Source: a virus
Strand: one strand, 5' to 3'
Virus record (IMG/VR): IMGVR_UViG_3300043399_000877
Location: 248,001 to 312,000 of that record
DNA length: 64,000 bases
In this document: piece after piece, positions 8,656 through 18,131 of the stretch
Layout: every line of letters begins with the position of its first letter
Numbering within the stretch: the stretch's first letter is position 1
Program-made: the position numbers and the translations under genes
The notes under the pieces: generated by a model
Seen by the model: the letters and a program-made list of their open reading frames with translations, nothing else
The model's database searches: none
What the model was told of the DNA's origin: nothing

Positions 8656-9604
8656 ACTCTATAAGATAGAAACAGTAAACAATATTTTAGTAGTAGATTG
8701 GATATTATCCAATGTGTGTAACTACAAGTGTAGCTACTGCGGTCCCGACAGTAATGGTGGCGACCAGTATTGGCCGGATATTGAAAATTGCGAAATAGCA
8801 ATAAAGAAAATAACAGAGCAAAGCACTCACGATTACCGAATTTACACAATACTCGGCGGAGAACCAACCGTATGGAAAAATTTTACTAAATTAGCACAGA
8901 TAATAAAAGAAAACGACCCAAATAGTTTAGTAAACATTTTAACGAATGCCTCAAGAACTATAAATTGGTGGAATAGAACAAAGCCGTTTTTAGATAAAGT
9001 ATCAATAAGTTTTCATCACGAGAGTGCAAATGTAGACCACGTAATCGATGTGGTTAATAATATAAAAACCGATTGTCAAACAAACATACAATTGCTGATG
9101 GACATAAATCATTTTGATAAGTGTGTTGGAATTTTTGAAAAACTCAGAGACAACACCGACGTTCCAATTCAAATAAAAAAGTTACAGATTGAGTTTGGTA
9201 AGCATCAATGGATGCCATATACTGAAGATCAAAAAAAACTAATGATAGAATTGCATATGCAAACGTCCGGTAGACCAACCTCAAAAAGAAATAAGACAAG
9301 TTTGGGAATAAATTGTTTTTATGATGATGGTACAGTTGTGCGACAGGGAAACCATGAGTTGATACAGAAAGGTTTAAATAAATTTTATAACTGGAAGTGC
9401 AACATTGGGCAAGACTTGCTTGTGATAAAACCTAATGGAAATATAATACCAGCAAATGCCTGTAATAATCACATGGTGATAGGAAACATTAAGACAGACC
9501 CTGAAAACATCAAGTTGCTTACTGAAAGTGTTATTTGCAAATATAATGAATGCACTTGTGGTAGTGATATTGAAATAACAAAAATTGCACCCTCTATCAT
9601 ATAA
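8648..9604 (+). CDS. Radical SAM protein, third type (pair with 21271)
   Basis: 318 residues, with C24, C28 and C31 ('VCNYKCSYCGP') and 'LGGEPTVW'. There is no N-terminal cysteine module. A C-terminal set ('WKCNIG', 'NACNNH', 'ICKYNECTCG') may bind a second cluster. The start overlaps the previous gene by eight bases. The core 'W(I/L)L...CNY.CSYC' and the C-terminal 'C..G...I..P.G.I' pattern match the protein at 21271, so these two form a sub-family. Function unknown. Confidence 0.82.
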   Translation: MNKLYKIETVNNILVVDWILSNVCNYKCSYCGPDSNGGDQYWPDIENCEIAIKKITEQSTHDYRIYTILGGEPTVWKNFTKLAQIIKENDPNSLVNILTNASRTINWWNRTKPFLDKVSISFHHESANVDHVIDVVNNIKTDCQTNIQLLMDINHFDKCVGIFEKLRDNTDVPIQIKKLQIEFGKHQWMPYTEDQKKLMIELHMQTSGRPTSKRNKTSLGINCFYDDGTVVRQGNHELIQKGLNKFYNWKCNIGQDLLVIKPNGNIIPANACNNHMVIGNIKTDPENIKLLTESVICKYNECTCGSDIEITKIAPSII

Positions 9605-9638
9605 CAATATCTAAAAATAGCTAAACAATAAATATTGC

Positions 9639-11054
9639 ATGTCCGATAAATTACCTTCAGAAACATTTTGTATATTACCCTGGGTTCATTTGAGCACCCG
9701 TCCCGATGGATCAATGAGAGTTTGCTGTACAGCAAACGCGAGCAGCGTGGGTCCCACAAACGATAAAGAGTATGGTGGTCAAGTTGGTATTTTAAAAACC
9801 GACGATGGGAAGCCAAATAACTTAAATGTGAGCGACTTTTTGTCCAGTTGGAACAGCAACTATATGAAAAATGTTCGCAAACAAATGCTAAATGGAGAAA
9901 AACCCCCGAGTTGCTTGAAATGCTATAAAGAAGAAGCGGCTGGCCATCGAAGTAAGAGAATGTGGGAAACTGATTATTGGAAGCAGCGTGTAGACTTGGA
10001 TAAAATATTGTCCGAAACAAACGATGACGGCAGTGTACCACCACAGCTTGCATACATAGATCTTCGATTTGGTACTAAATGTCAACTTGCCTGTGTCATG
10101 TGCAGCCCACATGACAGCAGTGGGTGGATAAAAGATTGGAAGGCAATTTTTCCAGAAGTTGAAAATGCAAGTCTTAGAGAAATTATGCAATGGGAAAACA
10201 AAGGCAGTACCAACGGTAGCAGCTATAATTGGCATAAGCAAAATCCCAGATTTTGGAAACAGTTTTACGAACAAATTCCAAATATGCAACAGATTTATTT
10301 TGCAGGAGGTGAAAGCCTCATTATTGAAGAACATTACGAAATTCTTGAAGAGTGCATTCGTCAAGGATATGCTAAAAATTTGGAACTTAGATACAACTCA
10401 AACGGAGTTGAGTGGAGAGAAGATCTTTTTGACTTGTGGAAAGAATTTAAACTTGTACGGTTTCACTATAGTATAGATAGTATTAAAGAAATGAACGACT
10501 ACATTCGGTATCCTAGTAAATGGAAACGACAAGAGGAAGTATTTCATATACTGGATAGTGAAACTAGTGATAACGTAGAAATCACCATAGCCTGTGCAGT
10601 ACAGGCACTTAATGTATATTACTTGCCTGATTTTATACAATGGAAATTAGAACAAGGATTTAAAAAAGTCAATATGTGGCCGTTTGGCGCTGGTGGAATT
10701 AGCCAGCATTTTGTGTACTGGCCAGCACATTTGAATGTTAAAGTATTACCTAAGTGGTTTAAAGAAAAATGTCGAAAAAAATACGAATCATGGTATCCCT
10801 GGTGGGAAGCAAACTGGGAAAAAGGTATACCCGCCTGGCACAAGGATACTGTTACTTTTGAACAATGGCGTAATGCTGAATATGGAATTAAACGCCTGAA
10901 TGGGATACTTAGCTTTATGGAAAGCGAAGACTGGAGCCAAAGGCTTCCTGAAATGGAAGAATTTTTAAATCTTTGTGATAAGCAACGTGGTGTTAGCTTT
11001 TCAGAAACATTCCCAGAAATGAAGGACATATTTGGCAATGACGAATCGTCTTGA
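9639..11054 (+). CDS. Radical SAM protein with N-terminal cysteine (twitch-like) module
   Basis: 471 residues, the longest of the seven. N-terminal 'FCILPWVHLST', 'RVCC' and 'SCLKCYKEEAAGHRSKR' give C11, C29-C30, C92 and C95. The core cluster is C148, C152 and C155 ('KCQLACVMCSP'), followed by 'FAGGESLI', where Ser replaces Pro of GGEP. A 27-residue acidic linker and a Trp-rich C-terminal helix region make up the extra length. AATAAATA occurs at 9627-9634 but too near the ATG to be convincing as its promoter. Confidence 0.84.
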   Translation: MSDKLPSETFCILPWVHLSTRPDGSMRVCCTANASSVGPTNDKEYGGQVGILKTDDGKPNNLNVSDFLSSWNSNYMKNVRKQMLNGEKPPSCLKCYKEEAAGHRSKRMWETDYWKQRVDLDKILSETNDDGSVPPQLAYIDLRFGTKCQLACVMCSPHDSSGWIKDWKAIFPEVENASLREIMQWENKGSTNGSSYNWHKQNPRFWKQFYEQIPNMQQIYFAGGESLIIEEHYEILEECIRQGYAKNLELRYNSNGVEWREDLFDLWKEFKLVRFHYSIDSIKEMNDYIRYPSKWKRQEEVFHILDSETSDNVEITIACAVQALNVYYLPDFIQWKLEQGFKKVNMWPFGAGGISQHFVYWPAHLNVKVLPKWFKEKCRKKYESWYPWWEANWEKGIPAWHKDTVTFEQWRNAEYGIKRLNGILSFMESEDWSQRLPEMEEFLNLCDKQRGVSFSETFPEMKDIFGNDESS

Positions 11055-12501
11055 TATACTAATATGCATTGTACCTAAAATTTTTCCAGATGCGCCCACA
11101 GTGGGCCCAGCAGTGTTAAAAGCTCATATTGAATCTGCTGGGTTTTCTTGTGAAGTTGTTGATTTAAACGTAAAATTATACAATGAGTTTAAAAAACACG
11201 GAGATGAAGATCAGTTTTTTGAAAAAGACAGTGCATTCAGATGCCGCGATGTTGAAAAAGTAGATGAAGTTTTCGGAGAAAACTATAAAAAATACAAATA
11301 CGTTTTTGATGAGTGGATTGATTTCTTTAAAGAGAAAAACCCAAAATGGATAGGCTTGAGTTTGTTAACAGTGATGAGCAGTGCTGTTGCAATAAAACTA
11401 AGTAAACTTATTAGAGAACATTTACCAGAAACAAAAATAGTGTGGGGTGGCGCCGAAGTTACAAGAGGCCGAACCATGCAGTATTTTGAAAAGGGTTTAA
11501 TAGATCATTGGATAAGTGGTGACGGGGAAGTTCCCATTGTTAAATTGTTAAACGGTGATTTAGACAATAATGGAATAGATGATCGTCCCCCGTTTCAGTT
11601 AATCAACATAAACGAAGTGTTGGTGCCCAACTATGATGATATAGAATGGAACGAATACCCGTTTATTAATCAACCCAAACCTGCATATATTACAGGAAGT
11701 CGGGGGTGTGTTAAACGCTGTGATTTTTGTAATGTTTATGAAATTTGGCCACAGTATGTTTTTAGAAGCGGTGCGCATATAGCCAATGAAATAATACAAG
11801 TTAAACAGAAGTATGATAGAACTACTTTTAAATTTACAGACAGTTTAATTAATGGTAGTATGAAAGCATTTAGGGAAATGCTGCAAATATTAGCAGATTA
11901 TAATAAAACACGAAAAACAGATGACGAAAAAATAAGATGGCATAGTCAATGGATAGTTAGAAATTTTAGACAAAGCCCTGAAGAGGATTATCGTCTCATG
12001 AAGGAAAGTGGGTGTTACGGTCTTGACGTTGGTGTTGAAAGTTTTAGCCAAAATGTAAGATTTGAGTTGGGGAAAAAATTTACAGACGACGATATGTGGT
12101 GGTGTTTTGAAATGCTACAAAAGTATGAGATACACCATACACTATTAATGTTTGTTGGGCACCCATTTGAAACAGACGCCGATCACCAAATTACTTTGCA
12201 AACTATTAGACAGTTATACGAAAAAGGATATGCTGGAAAAAAGACTGATGAAAAACGGTTAATGTATATTAGTATGGCAAACACTATGATGCTTTCTGAT
12301 GATACTCCAGTATGGAATAAAGTAAAAGATGAACTAGAGTATTGGCATAACGACTGGAATTGGAAATTTCGTGATAACACGCTTGAAGTAAGATTGCGAC
12401 GCCTCGAGGAAGCAAACGATCTGTTATCTGAACTTGCGGGTCAAGAAAGATCTTGGATGGTACGTAAAAAGATTGAGATGATAAAGAAAAGTTTTGGATA
12501 A
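11038..12501 (+). CDS. B12-binding-domain-like radical SAM protein
   Basis: 487 residues in the order of class B radical SAM enzymes. The first ~170 residues resemble a cobalamin-binding Rossmann domain ('PTVGPAVLKAHIESAGFSCEV', then 'KWIGLSLLT' and 'IVWGGAEVTRG'). The core follows with C224, C228 and C231 ('GCVKRCDFCNV') and 'GLDVGVESFS'. The DxHxxG cobalamin ligand motif is absent, so any B12 would lack a protein ligand from that loop. Such enzymes often methylate unactivated carbon or phosphorus. ATG 11038 overlaps the previous gene by 17 bases; TTG 11032 is less likely. Confidence 0.83.
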   Translation: MTNRLDILICIVPKIFPDAPTVGPAVLKAHIESAGFSCEVVDLNVKLYNEFKKHGDEDQFFEKDSAFRCRDVEKVDEVFGENYKKYKYVFDEWIDFFKEKNPKWIGLSLLTVMSSAVAIKLSKLIREHLPETKIVWGGAEVTRGRTMQYFEKGLIDHWISGDGEVPIVKLLNGDLDNNGIDDRPPFQLININEVLVPNYDDIEWNEYPFINQPKPAYITGSRGCVKRCDFCNVYEIWPQYVFRSGAHIANEIIQVKQKYDRTTFKFTDSLINGSMKAFREMLQILADYNKTRKTDDEKIRWHSQWIVRNFRQSPEEDYRLMKESGCYGLDVGVESFSQNVRFELGKKFTDDDMWWCFEMLQKYEIHHTLLMFVGHPFETDADHQITLQTIRQLYEKGYAGKKTDEKRLMYISMANTMMLSDDTPVWNKVKDELEYWHNDWNWKFRDNTLEVRLRRLEEANDLLSELAGQERSWMVRKKIEMIKKSFG

Positions 12502-13565
12502 TGCCGTTTTGTAGTGCTCTAACAAATCATATGTGTATTACAGTGGCGGCAAGTTGGCGCCCTTGTTGTCGTTTTAATAACTTTCCGTCTGTAGACATAA
12601 ATCAAGTTGATTTCAAGTCTTATCAGGAAAGCAGTTTTTATAAGTCTATTAAGACAGACATGGAATCTGGTTGGGCAGCTGGATGTAAAAAATGCAAAGA
12701 AGAAGAAGAGCGCGGTCAAACAAGTTTACGCGAAGTTTTGAATAAAACTTTATCAGGAAGCTCGGATATTGAATACATTGAAATTAGTTTAAGTAATAAA
12801 TGTAATCTTGCTTGTAAAATGTGCTCACCCACATACAGTACTTTTTGGAATAAGTTAGTATCTGACACACCATCGTTAACTGAATATTACAGTACAGTTA
12901 CGCAACCAAAAATCAGTGTAGAAAAGATTTTTTCATCTGTTGACTTGTCTAAGTTAAAAAAAATTAAATACCTTGGCGGAGAACCATTTATAACTCCAGA
13001 AATAAAAGAATTGTTTGATTTTTTAGAGGCAAAGGGAGTAATACAGAATATTGAATTTGAATGTAATACAAATTGTACGCTGTTCCCCACTAAATGGTTA
13101 ACCTACTTAGATAAATTTAAAAACGTAATAATAGAGTTGAGCATTGATGGTATTGGAACTGTTAACGATTATATTAGATACGGGAAAACTTGGGATGTTA
13201 TTGAAAAAAATATTGTAAAATGGTCCAAAACCAATTATAATGTAAGCATTTATAGCACTGTGCAGGCATATAATTTACATGATATGAAAAATGTTAAAGA
13301 ATTTGCAAGTAGTTTGTCATTAAAACATTATAGCAGCCTATTAGTGGTACCTGAGTTTCTAAGTGTACATGCCTTGCCGCCGGAATATTTAGAAATAGTT
13401 AAAGACGATTATAACCAAAAGTATTTTAAAAGTATAAAACACAACAACAGATTTTCTGAATTAACTAAATTTACAAAGACGATGGATATTTCCACCGGAT
13501 TGTATTTAAAAGATGTAATACCGTTATTACACACATTTATGGAGAATAAAAATGAGCCAACTTGA
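12501..13565 (+). CDS. Radical SAM protein with N-terminal cysteine (twitch-like) module
   Basis: 354 residues. N-terminal C4, C22-C23 ('RPCCRF') and C62/C65 ('GCKKCKEEEERG') precede the core C101, C105 and C108 ('KCNLACKMCSP') and 'LGGEPFIT'. The start shares one base with the previous stop (TAATG), and the 3' end overlaps the oxygenase gene by 14 bases, indicating translational coupling. It most resembles the protein at 22400 ('MP.C.AL', 'PCC', 'VVPEF...ALPPEY'-like C-terminus). Confidence 0.85.
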   Translation: MPFCSALTNHMCITVAASWRPCCRFNNFPSVDINQVDFKSYQESSFYKSIKTDMESGWAAGCKKCKEEEERGQTSLREVLNKTLSGSSDIEYIEISLSNKCNLACKMCSPTYSTFWNKLVSDTPSLTEYYSTVTQPKISVEKIFSSVDLSKLKKIKYLGGEPFITPEIKELFDFLEAKGVIQNIEFECNTNCTLFPTKWLTYLDKFKNVIIELSIDGIGTVNDYIRYGKTWDVIEKNIVKWSKTNYNVSIYSTVQAYNLHDMKNVKEFASSLSLKHYSSLLVVPEFLSVHALPPEYLEIVKDDYNQKYFKSIKHNNRFSELTKFTKTMDISTGLYLKDVIPLLHTFMENKNEPT

Positions 13566-14445
13566 CGAGCCCGGTTACTACCAGTTACCGATGGACCACC
13601 CAATCGCAATTGAAAATGTGCGCAGGCATTCAAGCAAAGCAGAGTGTGTTGAAAACATGTGGGATCAAACAGAACTTGAGTGGCTTTGGAAGAATGCATT
13701 TACGGCAGATTACAATGTTCCGAGATTGAATAGAAATGGAACAGTAATTATCGATGTTGACATGGGTAAAATATATCAACGTTACAAAGAAAAATTTGAT
13801 GAAGCGTTAGGCCCGCTTGCCGAAAAGACTCCGGTAATCGGAGGAAATTATTTTATCACACCACAGCAATATGGTTTGCATCAAGATGCAATGCGTGAAA
13901 AAGGCTACAAAAATATGCTACAGCACGTACCGTTAAATCATCCTCAACGAAAATACACAACTTGGAAGAACATTATTACCCCGCTGTGGATAGGTACTCA
14001 CCTTGACACTGTTGATGGTGGACAAATAGTTTTTTTTGAAGAACGCGATATAGGTTGGGCTAAAGTTTACAACGGTGGTGCTGAAACAAAAAACATTGCT
14101 AGTATATACGAGATTGTAACTGATTACAAACATCTACAATTTTACGACAGACATGGCAATCCAATGCCACCATCTGACGAGCCATTTGACAAAGATTTTT
14201 ATAATAAGTATATGAATACTCCCTATCGCAGGTTGCAAGGGTTAAATCCTGAAACAGTGTTTGATTGGGTCCCAGGTTCACCTTGTATTTTTGATGCAGT
14301 TCAATTACATGCAACAAACGAAGGCACAAAGGGTAGTGAACACAAAAAGACTTGGAATAGTAAAATGGGTCTTTTAATGACATTTATGATTGAATTGGAC
14401 GAAGACTTGTTAATAGAATGGCGCAAAGAACAGGAACAAATGTAA
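13552..14445 (+). CDS. 2-oxoglutarate/Fe(II)-dependent oxygenase-like protein
   Basis: 297 residues. H110 and D112 ('YGLHQDAM') fit the HxD facial-triad motif, and the C-terminal 'FDAVQLHATNEG' supplies the distal His. The spacing suits a phytanoyl-CoA-hydroxylase or prolyl-hydroxylase-like double-stranded beta-helix. Such enzymes hydroxylate small molecules, sugars or side chains using 2-oxoglutarate and O2. It overlaps the radical SAM gene upstream and abuts the methyltransferase downstream, so these three may act on one product. Substrate unknown. Confidence 0.68.
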   Translation: MSQLDEPGYYQLPMDHPIAIENVRRHSSKAECVENMWDQTELEWLWKNAFTADYNVPRLNRNGTVIIDVDMGKIYQRYKEKFDEALGPLAEKTPVIGGNYFITPQQYGLHQDAMREKGYKNMLQHVPLNHPQRKYTTWKNIITPLWIGTHLDTVDGGQIVFFEERDIGWAKVYNGGAETKNIASIYEIVTDYKHLQFYDRHGNPMPPSDEPFDKDFYNKYMNTPYRRLQGLNPETVFDWVPGSPCIFDAVQLHATNEGTKGSEHKKTWNSKMGLLMTFMIELDEDLLIEWRKEQEQM

Positions 14446-15051
14446 ATGATAATAAACGATGCAATGGAGATACCCGGGCAAACCGATGAGAAACAGCATC
14501 TCTGGTATCAAAAAATTATTGAGTGGTTCCATTATCCTCCTGCGGTGTTGGAAATAGGGTGTGCTTGGGGTAGAAGTTCATGGGCATGGTTGGATTGTAT
14601 GAACATGGATGGAAGTTATTTAGAAATTTTAGATAACTGGTCATATTCAAAAAATTTTAAACAACTTAACGGATTTAAACTATCTAATGAAACCTATTAT
14701 AAATTTATAAGTGATGTATCCCCCAATTACGATCAAAAAGAAATATTACTATATAATTTAAAGCAACATAAAAATTTTCAAAAAATTAAAAAAATTCATA
14801 CAGGCGTATATTCGGATGCATCAAAACATTATGATATTGTTTATTTAGACGATGATCATAGTCAAAAAAATGTATCAAATGAACTAGAGCATTTTAATGG
14901 TGTTCCAGTTATGTGTGGTGATGATTTTGAAAATACTCATCCAGGTGTTATAAAAGCAATTTGTAAATTTTATCACAATAATTTTAACAAATACAAGTTA
15001 TATATAGATCCTGATGCTAGGTTTTGGGCGTTAAAAAGAACGGACATGTAA
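14446..15051 (+). CDS. Class I SAM methyltransferase-like protein
   Basis: 201 residues. 'VLEIGCAWGRSS' (about 34-45) is motif I of SAM-dependent methyltransferases; 'YDIVYLDDDHS' and 'MCGDDF' follow, as in the small O-methyltransferase or cephalosporin-hydroxylase-like group often found beside glycosyltransferases. It starts directly after the oxygenase stop and its TAA overlaps the next ATG. Acceptor unknown. Confidence 0.68.
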   Translation: MIINDAMEIPGQTDEKQHLWYQKIIEWFHYPPAVLEIGCAWGRSSWAWLDCMNMDGSYLEILDNWSYSKNFKQLNGFKLSNETYYKFISDVSPNYDQKEILLYNLKQHKNFQKIKKIHTGVYSDASKHYDIVYLDDDHSQKNVSNELEHFNGVPVMCGDDFENTHPGVIKAICKFYHNNFNKYKLYIDPDARFWALKRTDM

Positions 15052-16208
15052 TGAGCAAAAATTTATATTGTAGTGAGCCTTACAAGCAAGTGCATTTTGA
15101 TAGCAGGGGGAATTTAGGTCCATGTTGTCAGTATGTGGGCAACCGTATGGATTTTAATACTTTAAATGAATACCTAGCAAGTGAGTGGTTGGATGATCTA
15201 AAAACCCGACTAAACTCTGGTGAAAAAGTAACCGGATGTAGTTTCTGCTGGAAACAAGAGAACGATGGCGCCAAAAGCATGCGTCAAAAACGTAACGAAT
15301 ATTACAAAAACAAACCCAATAATGGTATTGAACATATAATGATTACATATGGCAATCAATGCAACACTGCATGCCGCATATGTAATGCAAGTAGAAGCAG
15401 TTTAATTGAAAAACAATACAAAGAGATGAAAGATCATGTAACTGATCCGGATACTTTAAATTTAATAAGCAAAAAACATACTTGGAACAAAACAAAAACT
15501 TGGTACCGAAATATAAACAATGATATAATATCAATTGCAGATACTATTCGCAAAATTGAAATCAGTGGTGGTGAACCCTTCATAAACGTTCATTTTGATA
15601 GACTTATTGACGGTTTGATAGAATCTGGTAAAAAACTACCAGGACTTAATATTACAACTAACGGTAGTTTTACTGAAGACCAAATTGTTAAATTAGAAAA
15701 GTTTGACCACCTACATATAAATTTTAGTATTGATGGCGTGGGAAAAGAATTTTACGAGTATATAAGATGGCCGCTAAAATGGGACGACGTTCTTTCTAAA
15801 ATTGATATTTTAAAAAAATACCCCTGGATAACCTGTGAATTTGTTATAGTACCACATAATTTAAATTTATTAAATCTTACCGATAGCATTGTCTGGCTTA
15901 AAGAATATACTGAATATGACAGTAGATTCAAGATAGGATTCAGTTGGCTTAACGGCGCTCCGTGGTACAGTCTTGATAATAGTCCAAAATGGGCAAGAGA
16001 TAAAGTAATAGCAGAACTTGAAAGTGTTATACTTGTTGATTATACTGCTGATGAACAAGAACAAATATTAGAACTAATACATATTCTTAAAAATGCAAAC
16101 TCGCCAAAAAACTTGGAAATGTTTGTAAATCATATAGCACTTACCGACAAATATCGTGGGTGTGACACTTTTAAAACCTTGGGTTGGACTGTTGACGAGA
16201 TACAATAA
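15051..16208 (+). CDS. Radical SAM protein with N-terminal cysteine (twitch-like) module
   Basis: 385 residues. C7, C25-C26 ('GPCCQY') and C63/C66 ('GCSFCWKQENDG') form the N-terminal block; the core is C104, C108 and C111 ('QCNTACRICNA') with 'ISGGEPFI'. The TAATG junction with the methyltransferase at 14446 suggests coupled translation. An in-frame start at 15024 lies inside the previous gene and was not used. Confidence 0.85.
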   Translation: MSKNLYCSEPYKQVHFDSRGNLGPCCQYVGNRMDFNTLNEYLASEWLDDLKTRLNSGEKVTGCSFCWKQENDGAKSMRQKRNEYYKNKPNNGIEHIMITYGNQCNTACRICNASRSSLIEKQYKEMKDHVTDPDTLNLISKKHTWNKTKTWYRNINNDIISIADTIRKIEISGGEPFINVHFDRLIDGLIESGKKLPGLNITTNGSFTEDQIVKLEKFDHLHINFSIDGVGKEFYEYIRWPLKWDDVLSKIDILKKYPWITCEFVIVPHNLNLLNLTDSIVWLKEYTEYDSRFKIGFSWLNGAPWYSLDNSPKWARDKVIAELESVILVDYTADEQEQILELIHILKNANSPKNLEMFVNHIALTDKYRGCDTFKTLGWTVDEIQ

Positions 16209-16219
16209 TTTACTATTTT
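16192..16219 (+). promoter_or_regulatory. Possible sigma70-type promoter
   Basis: TTGACG and TATTTT are separated by 16 bases, about 30 bases upstream of the ATG at 16250, in the longest gap of this plus-strand run. The -10 box is only four of six, so this is tentative. Confidence 0.35.
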
Positions 16220-16249
16220 TAAAAATTAAATATAACAAAAAGGTGTATA

Positions 16250-17227
16250 ATGGACTGGAATGCTGTAGTAATTATTAGAACAAATGCTAAGTCTATTGCA
16301 GAATCTGTAACAAATGAAATAAAGAACGAGTTCCCATACAGAACTTCTGAATTTTATAAATGTACTAGAGATTTGGAATTTATATTGCAAGCATTGTCGA
16401 CATGCATACAATTAGACAATACGCAAGCTGTTGATGATGTAATACGCATGTTCTACAAAGGTGGCAAACTTAGGTTAAAGTCGATCGATGTTGAGTTAAT
16501 AGCATATGATAAACTTAAATTAAAACTTTTTGAGCTATTGTCTAAAAATGAAATAAAAGATTCTACTAAAGAAATTATTTCAAATTGCATTATTTTATTA
16601 AAAACTTCGCTGAACAGTGGGTATATTGGTGTCGAACAATCCTGGGAATATAGAAAAAATTATAAAATTTTTACATCAGACCCTGTGCCTAAATATTTAG
16701 AAAATGTGATAGATAATATATTGATACATTGTCCTATGCAGGATTCTAAAACCACAGAATTTGTAATATTAAAAACAACTTATGATGACATAAAGTTGCG
16801 AGAAAACTTAACAAAACATATTTTTAAAAATGATGCTAGTGGATTTCATGAAATAGCTCCCATAACTGCACCGTTGGTTTATTATTGCTGTAATAAAACC
16901 AATCCTGAATCTAATTCTTTTTTGAACATAGGTTTGCACGGCGGCGCAGCACTTGCAGAAATTAGAAATAATGGTTTTGATTTTAGTTTTATAGGCTGCA
17001 CATCTGATAATGTTTCTAACAAAACAGAGAAGGAACTTATTAAACGCATTCAATCTCGATTTAATTTAGATTTTGATATATGCTTGCCGTGCGTTGCGTT
17101 TTGCATCGGAAAAGCAAACAGGGAAGTTAATACTATCAATGTATACAAATGTAAAGATGGGACTGAATTAAGATATAGAACAACACTTGAACCATCGGTA
17201 ATAAAACCAAAGGTTCTTTTTACTTAA
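16250..17227 (+). CDS. Nitroreductase-like protein with helical N-terminal region
   Basis: 325 residues. The C-terminal ~200 residues follow the nitroreductase/FMN-oxidoreductase pattern. 'DPVPKYLENVIDNILIHCPMQD' precedes the FMN site, then comes 'APITAPLVYYCC', then 'LNIGLHGGAALAEIRNNGFDFSFIGC' in the place of the family's long helix and turn, and finally 'VAFCIGKAN'. The first ~120 residues are helical, charged and unrecognised. If active it would be an FMN- and NAD(P)H-dependent reductase or dehydrogenase. The 3' end overlaps the convergent aminotransferase gene by eight bases. Assignment is by pattern only. Confidence 0.5.
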   Translation: MDWNAVVIIRTNAKSIAESVTNEIKNEFPYRTSEFYKCTRDLEFILQALSTCIQLDNTQAVDDVIRMFYKGGKLRLKSIDVELIAYDKLKLKLFELLSKNEIKDSTKEIISNCIILLKTSLNSGYIGVEQSWEYRKNYKIFTSDPVPKYLENVIDNILIHCPMQDSKTTEFVILKTTYDDIKLRENLTKHIFKNDASGFHEIAPITAPLVYYCCNKTNPESNSFLNIGLHGGAALAEIRNNGFDFSFIGCTSDNVSNKTEKELIKRIQSRFNLDFDICLPCVAFCIGKANREVNTINVYKCKDGTELRYRTTLEPSVIKPKVLFT

Positions 17228-18104
17228 TATTATTTTTTAAAAACCTTAGTAATGGCCTAACGCCCACTGGCCGGTCATCGAACGTTTTAGCCAAATGGAT
17301 TGCTTTTGTAGGTTTTAAATTAAAATCTTTTAAAACTTGCTGATATTCTTTTTCATAAGTCCTCCAAAAATATTCGGGACCAAAGTATTCCATAAATTTT
17401 ATGCCCATGCTTACGATAGCCTGACTATTCATATTAAAATCGTTCATTATAGTAATCGGGCCATTCTGGGTGCCCCTTGCAAATCTTAGGCCAATTCTGT
17501 TTCCGCCCAGTCCGCCCTTGCTGAGGCTTATGCAAAACGTATCTATTGCTGGGTGTGAAAAATCAAATTCTATATCTCGTATACAACTTATCCACGCTCC
17601 GTCAATGTGTACTTTTATCCCTAAATTATGACAGGCGTCCAATATTTCTTTCATTTGAGGGTGAATATCACCAAAGAACGGAAATGGCATAGCTATTAGT
17701 AGTTCTTTATTTGGGTCCAATGTTTCAACGGTTGTATACACAATGTTGGGATTTAACCTCCAATGATATTTGTAATCATTTTCAAATATCATCAAGTTGC
17801 CTTTTCGTTGATATAAATCGTCTATGTATTGAGTACATCCCTGTGTAATGTCGAGACGACTAAATTTATCTAAACCCGAAAACGTGCTGTATTTGTGGTC
17901 TTTAATCCATTTTACAAAATTTTCTTTAAATATCTCATCTAAATTACTAGTATGTATTGGATTTTCTACATAAAATTTATCATAAAATTTGTTTATGTTA
18001 GAGTCGTACATTGGTTGTGGACGATCATACTGCAACCATTCTTCTGTGTATTGTCTATGTGTGCTGTCTCTCATATAAATATTTATGTGTACTTTATAAT
18101 GCAA
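17220..18104 (-). CDS. PLP-dependent aminotransferase-like protein (fold type I)
   Basis: 294 residues, short for class I/II aminotransferases (about 380-400). 'KVHIDGAWIS' holds the Asp that contacts the PLP nitrogen; 'FCISLSKGGLGGNRIGLRF' holds the Schiff-base Lys (SLSK) and the phosphate-contact Arg region. The first ~60 residues are not typical. It is the only minus-strand gene in the first 25 kb. The start may be 18104 or 18074; neither has a clear ribosome site, and the second coincides with the TATAAATA element. Likely transaminates an amino acid or amino-sugar precursor; partner unknown. Confidence 0.65.
   Translation of the reverse strand: MHYKVHINIYMRDSTHRQYTEEWLQYDRPQPMYDSNINKFYDKFYVENPIHTSNLDEIFKENFVKWIKDHKYSTFSGLDKFSRLDITQGCTQYIDDLYQRKGNLMIFENDYKYHWRLNPNIVYTTVETLDPNKELLIAMPFPFFGDIHPQMKEILDACHNLGIKVHIDGAWISCIRDIEFDFSHPAIDTFCISLSKGGLGGNRIGLRFARGTQNGPITIMNDFNMNSQAIVSMGIKFMEYFGPEYFWRTYEKEYQQVLKDFNLKPTKAIHLAKTFDDRPVGVRPLLRFLKNNIK
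18074..18081 (+). promoter_or_regulatory. T4-late-type promoter TATAAATA
   Basis: An exact match to the T4 late consensus, 58 bases before the radical SAM gene at 18132, whose GGAG ribosome site lies at about 18121. It sits in a partly palindromic stretch (ATAAATATTTAT), so the other strand also carries a near match facing the aminotransferase gene. Confidence 0.55.
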
Positions 18105-18131
18105 ATAATAATGTGATTTTCGGAGAAATTA

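Noticed and set aside
9627-9634. AATAAATA before the gene at 9639
   Set aside because: It lies five bases from the ATG, so a transcript from it would have no leader; not used as a promoter.
9469-10053. 194-codon minus-strand frame
   Set aside because: Overlaps two radical SAM genes with intact motifs; no ribosome site and no recognisable protein.
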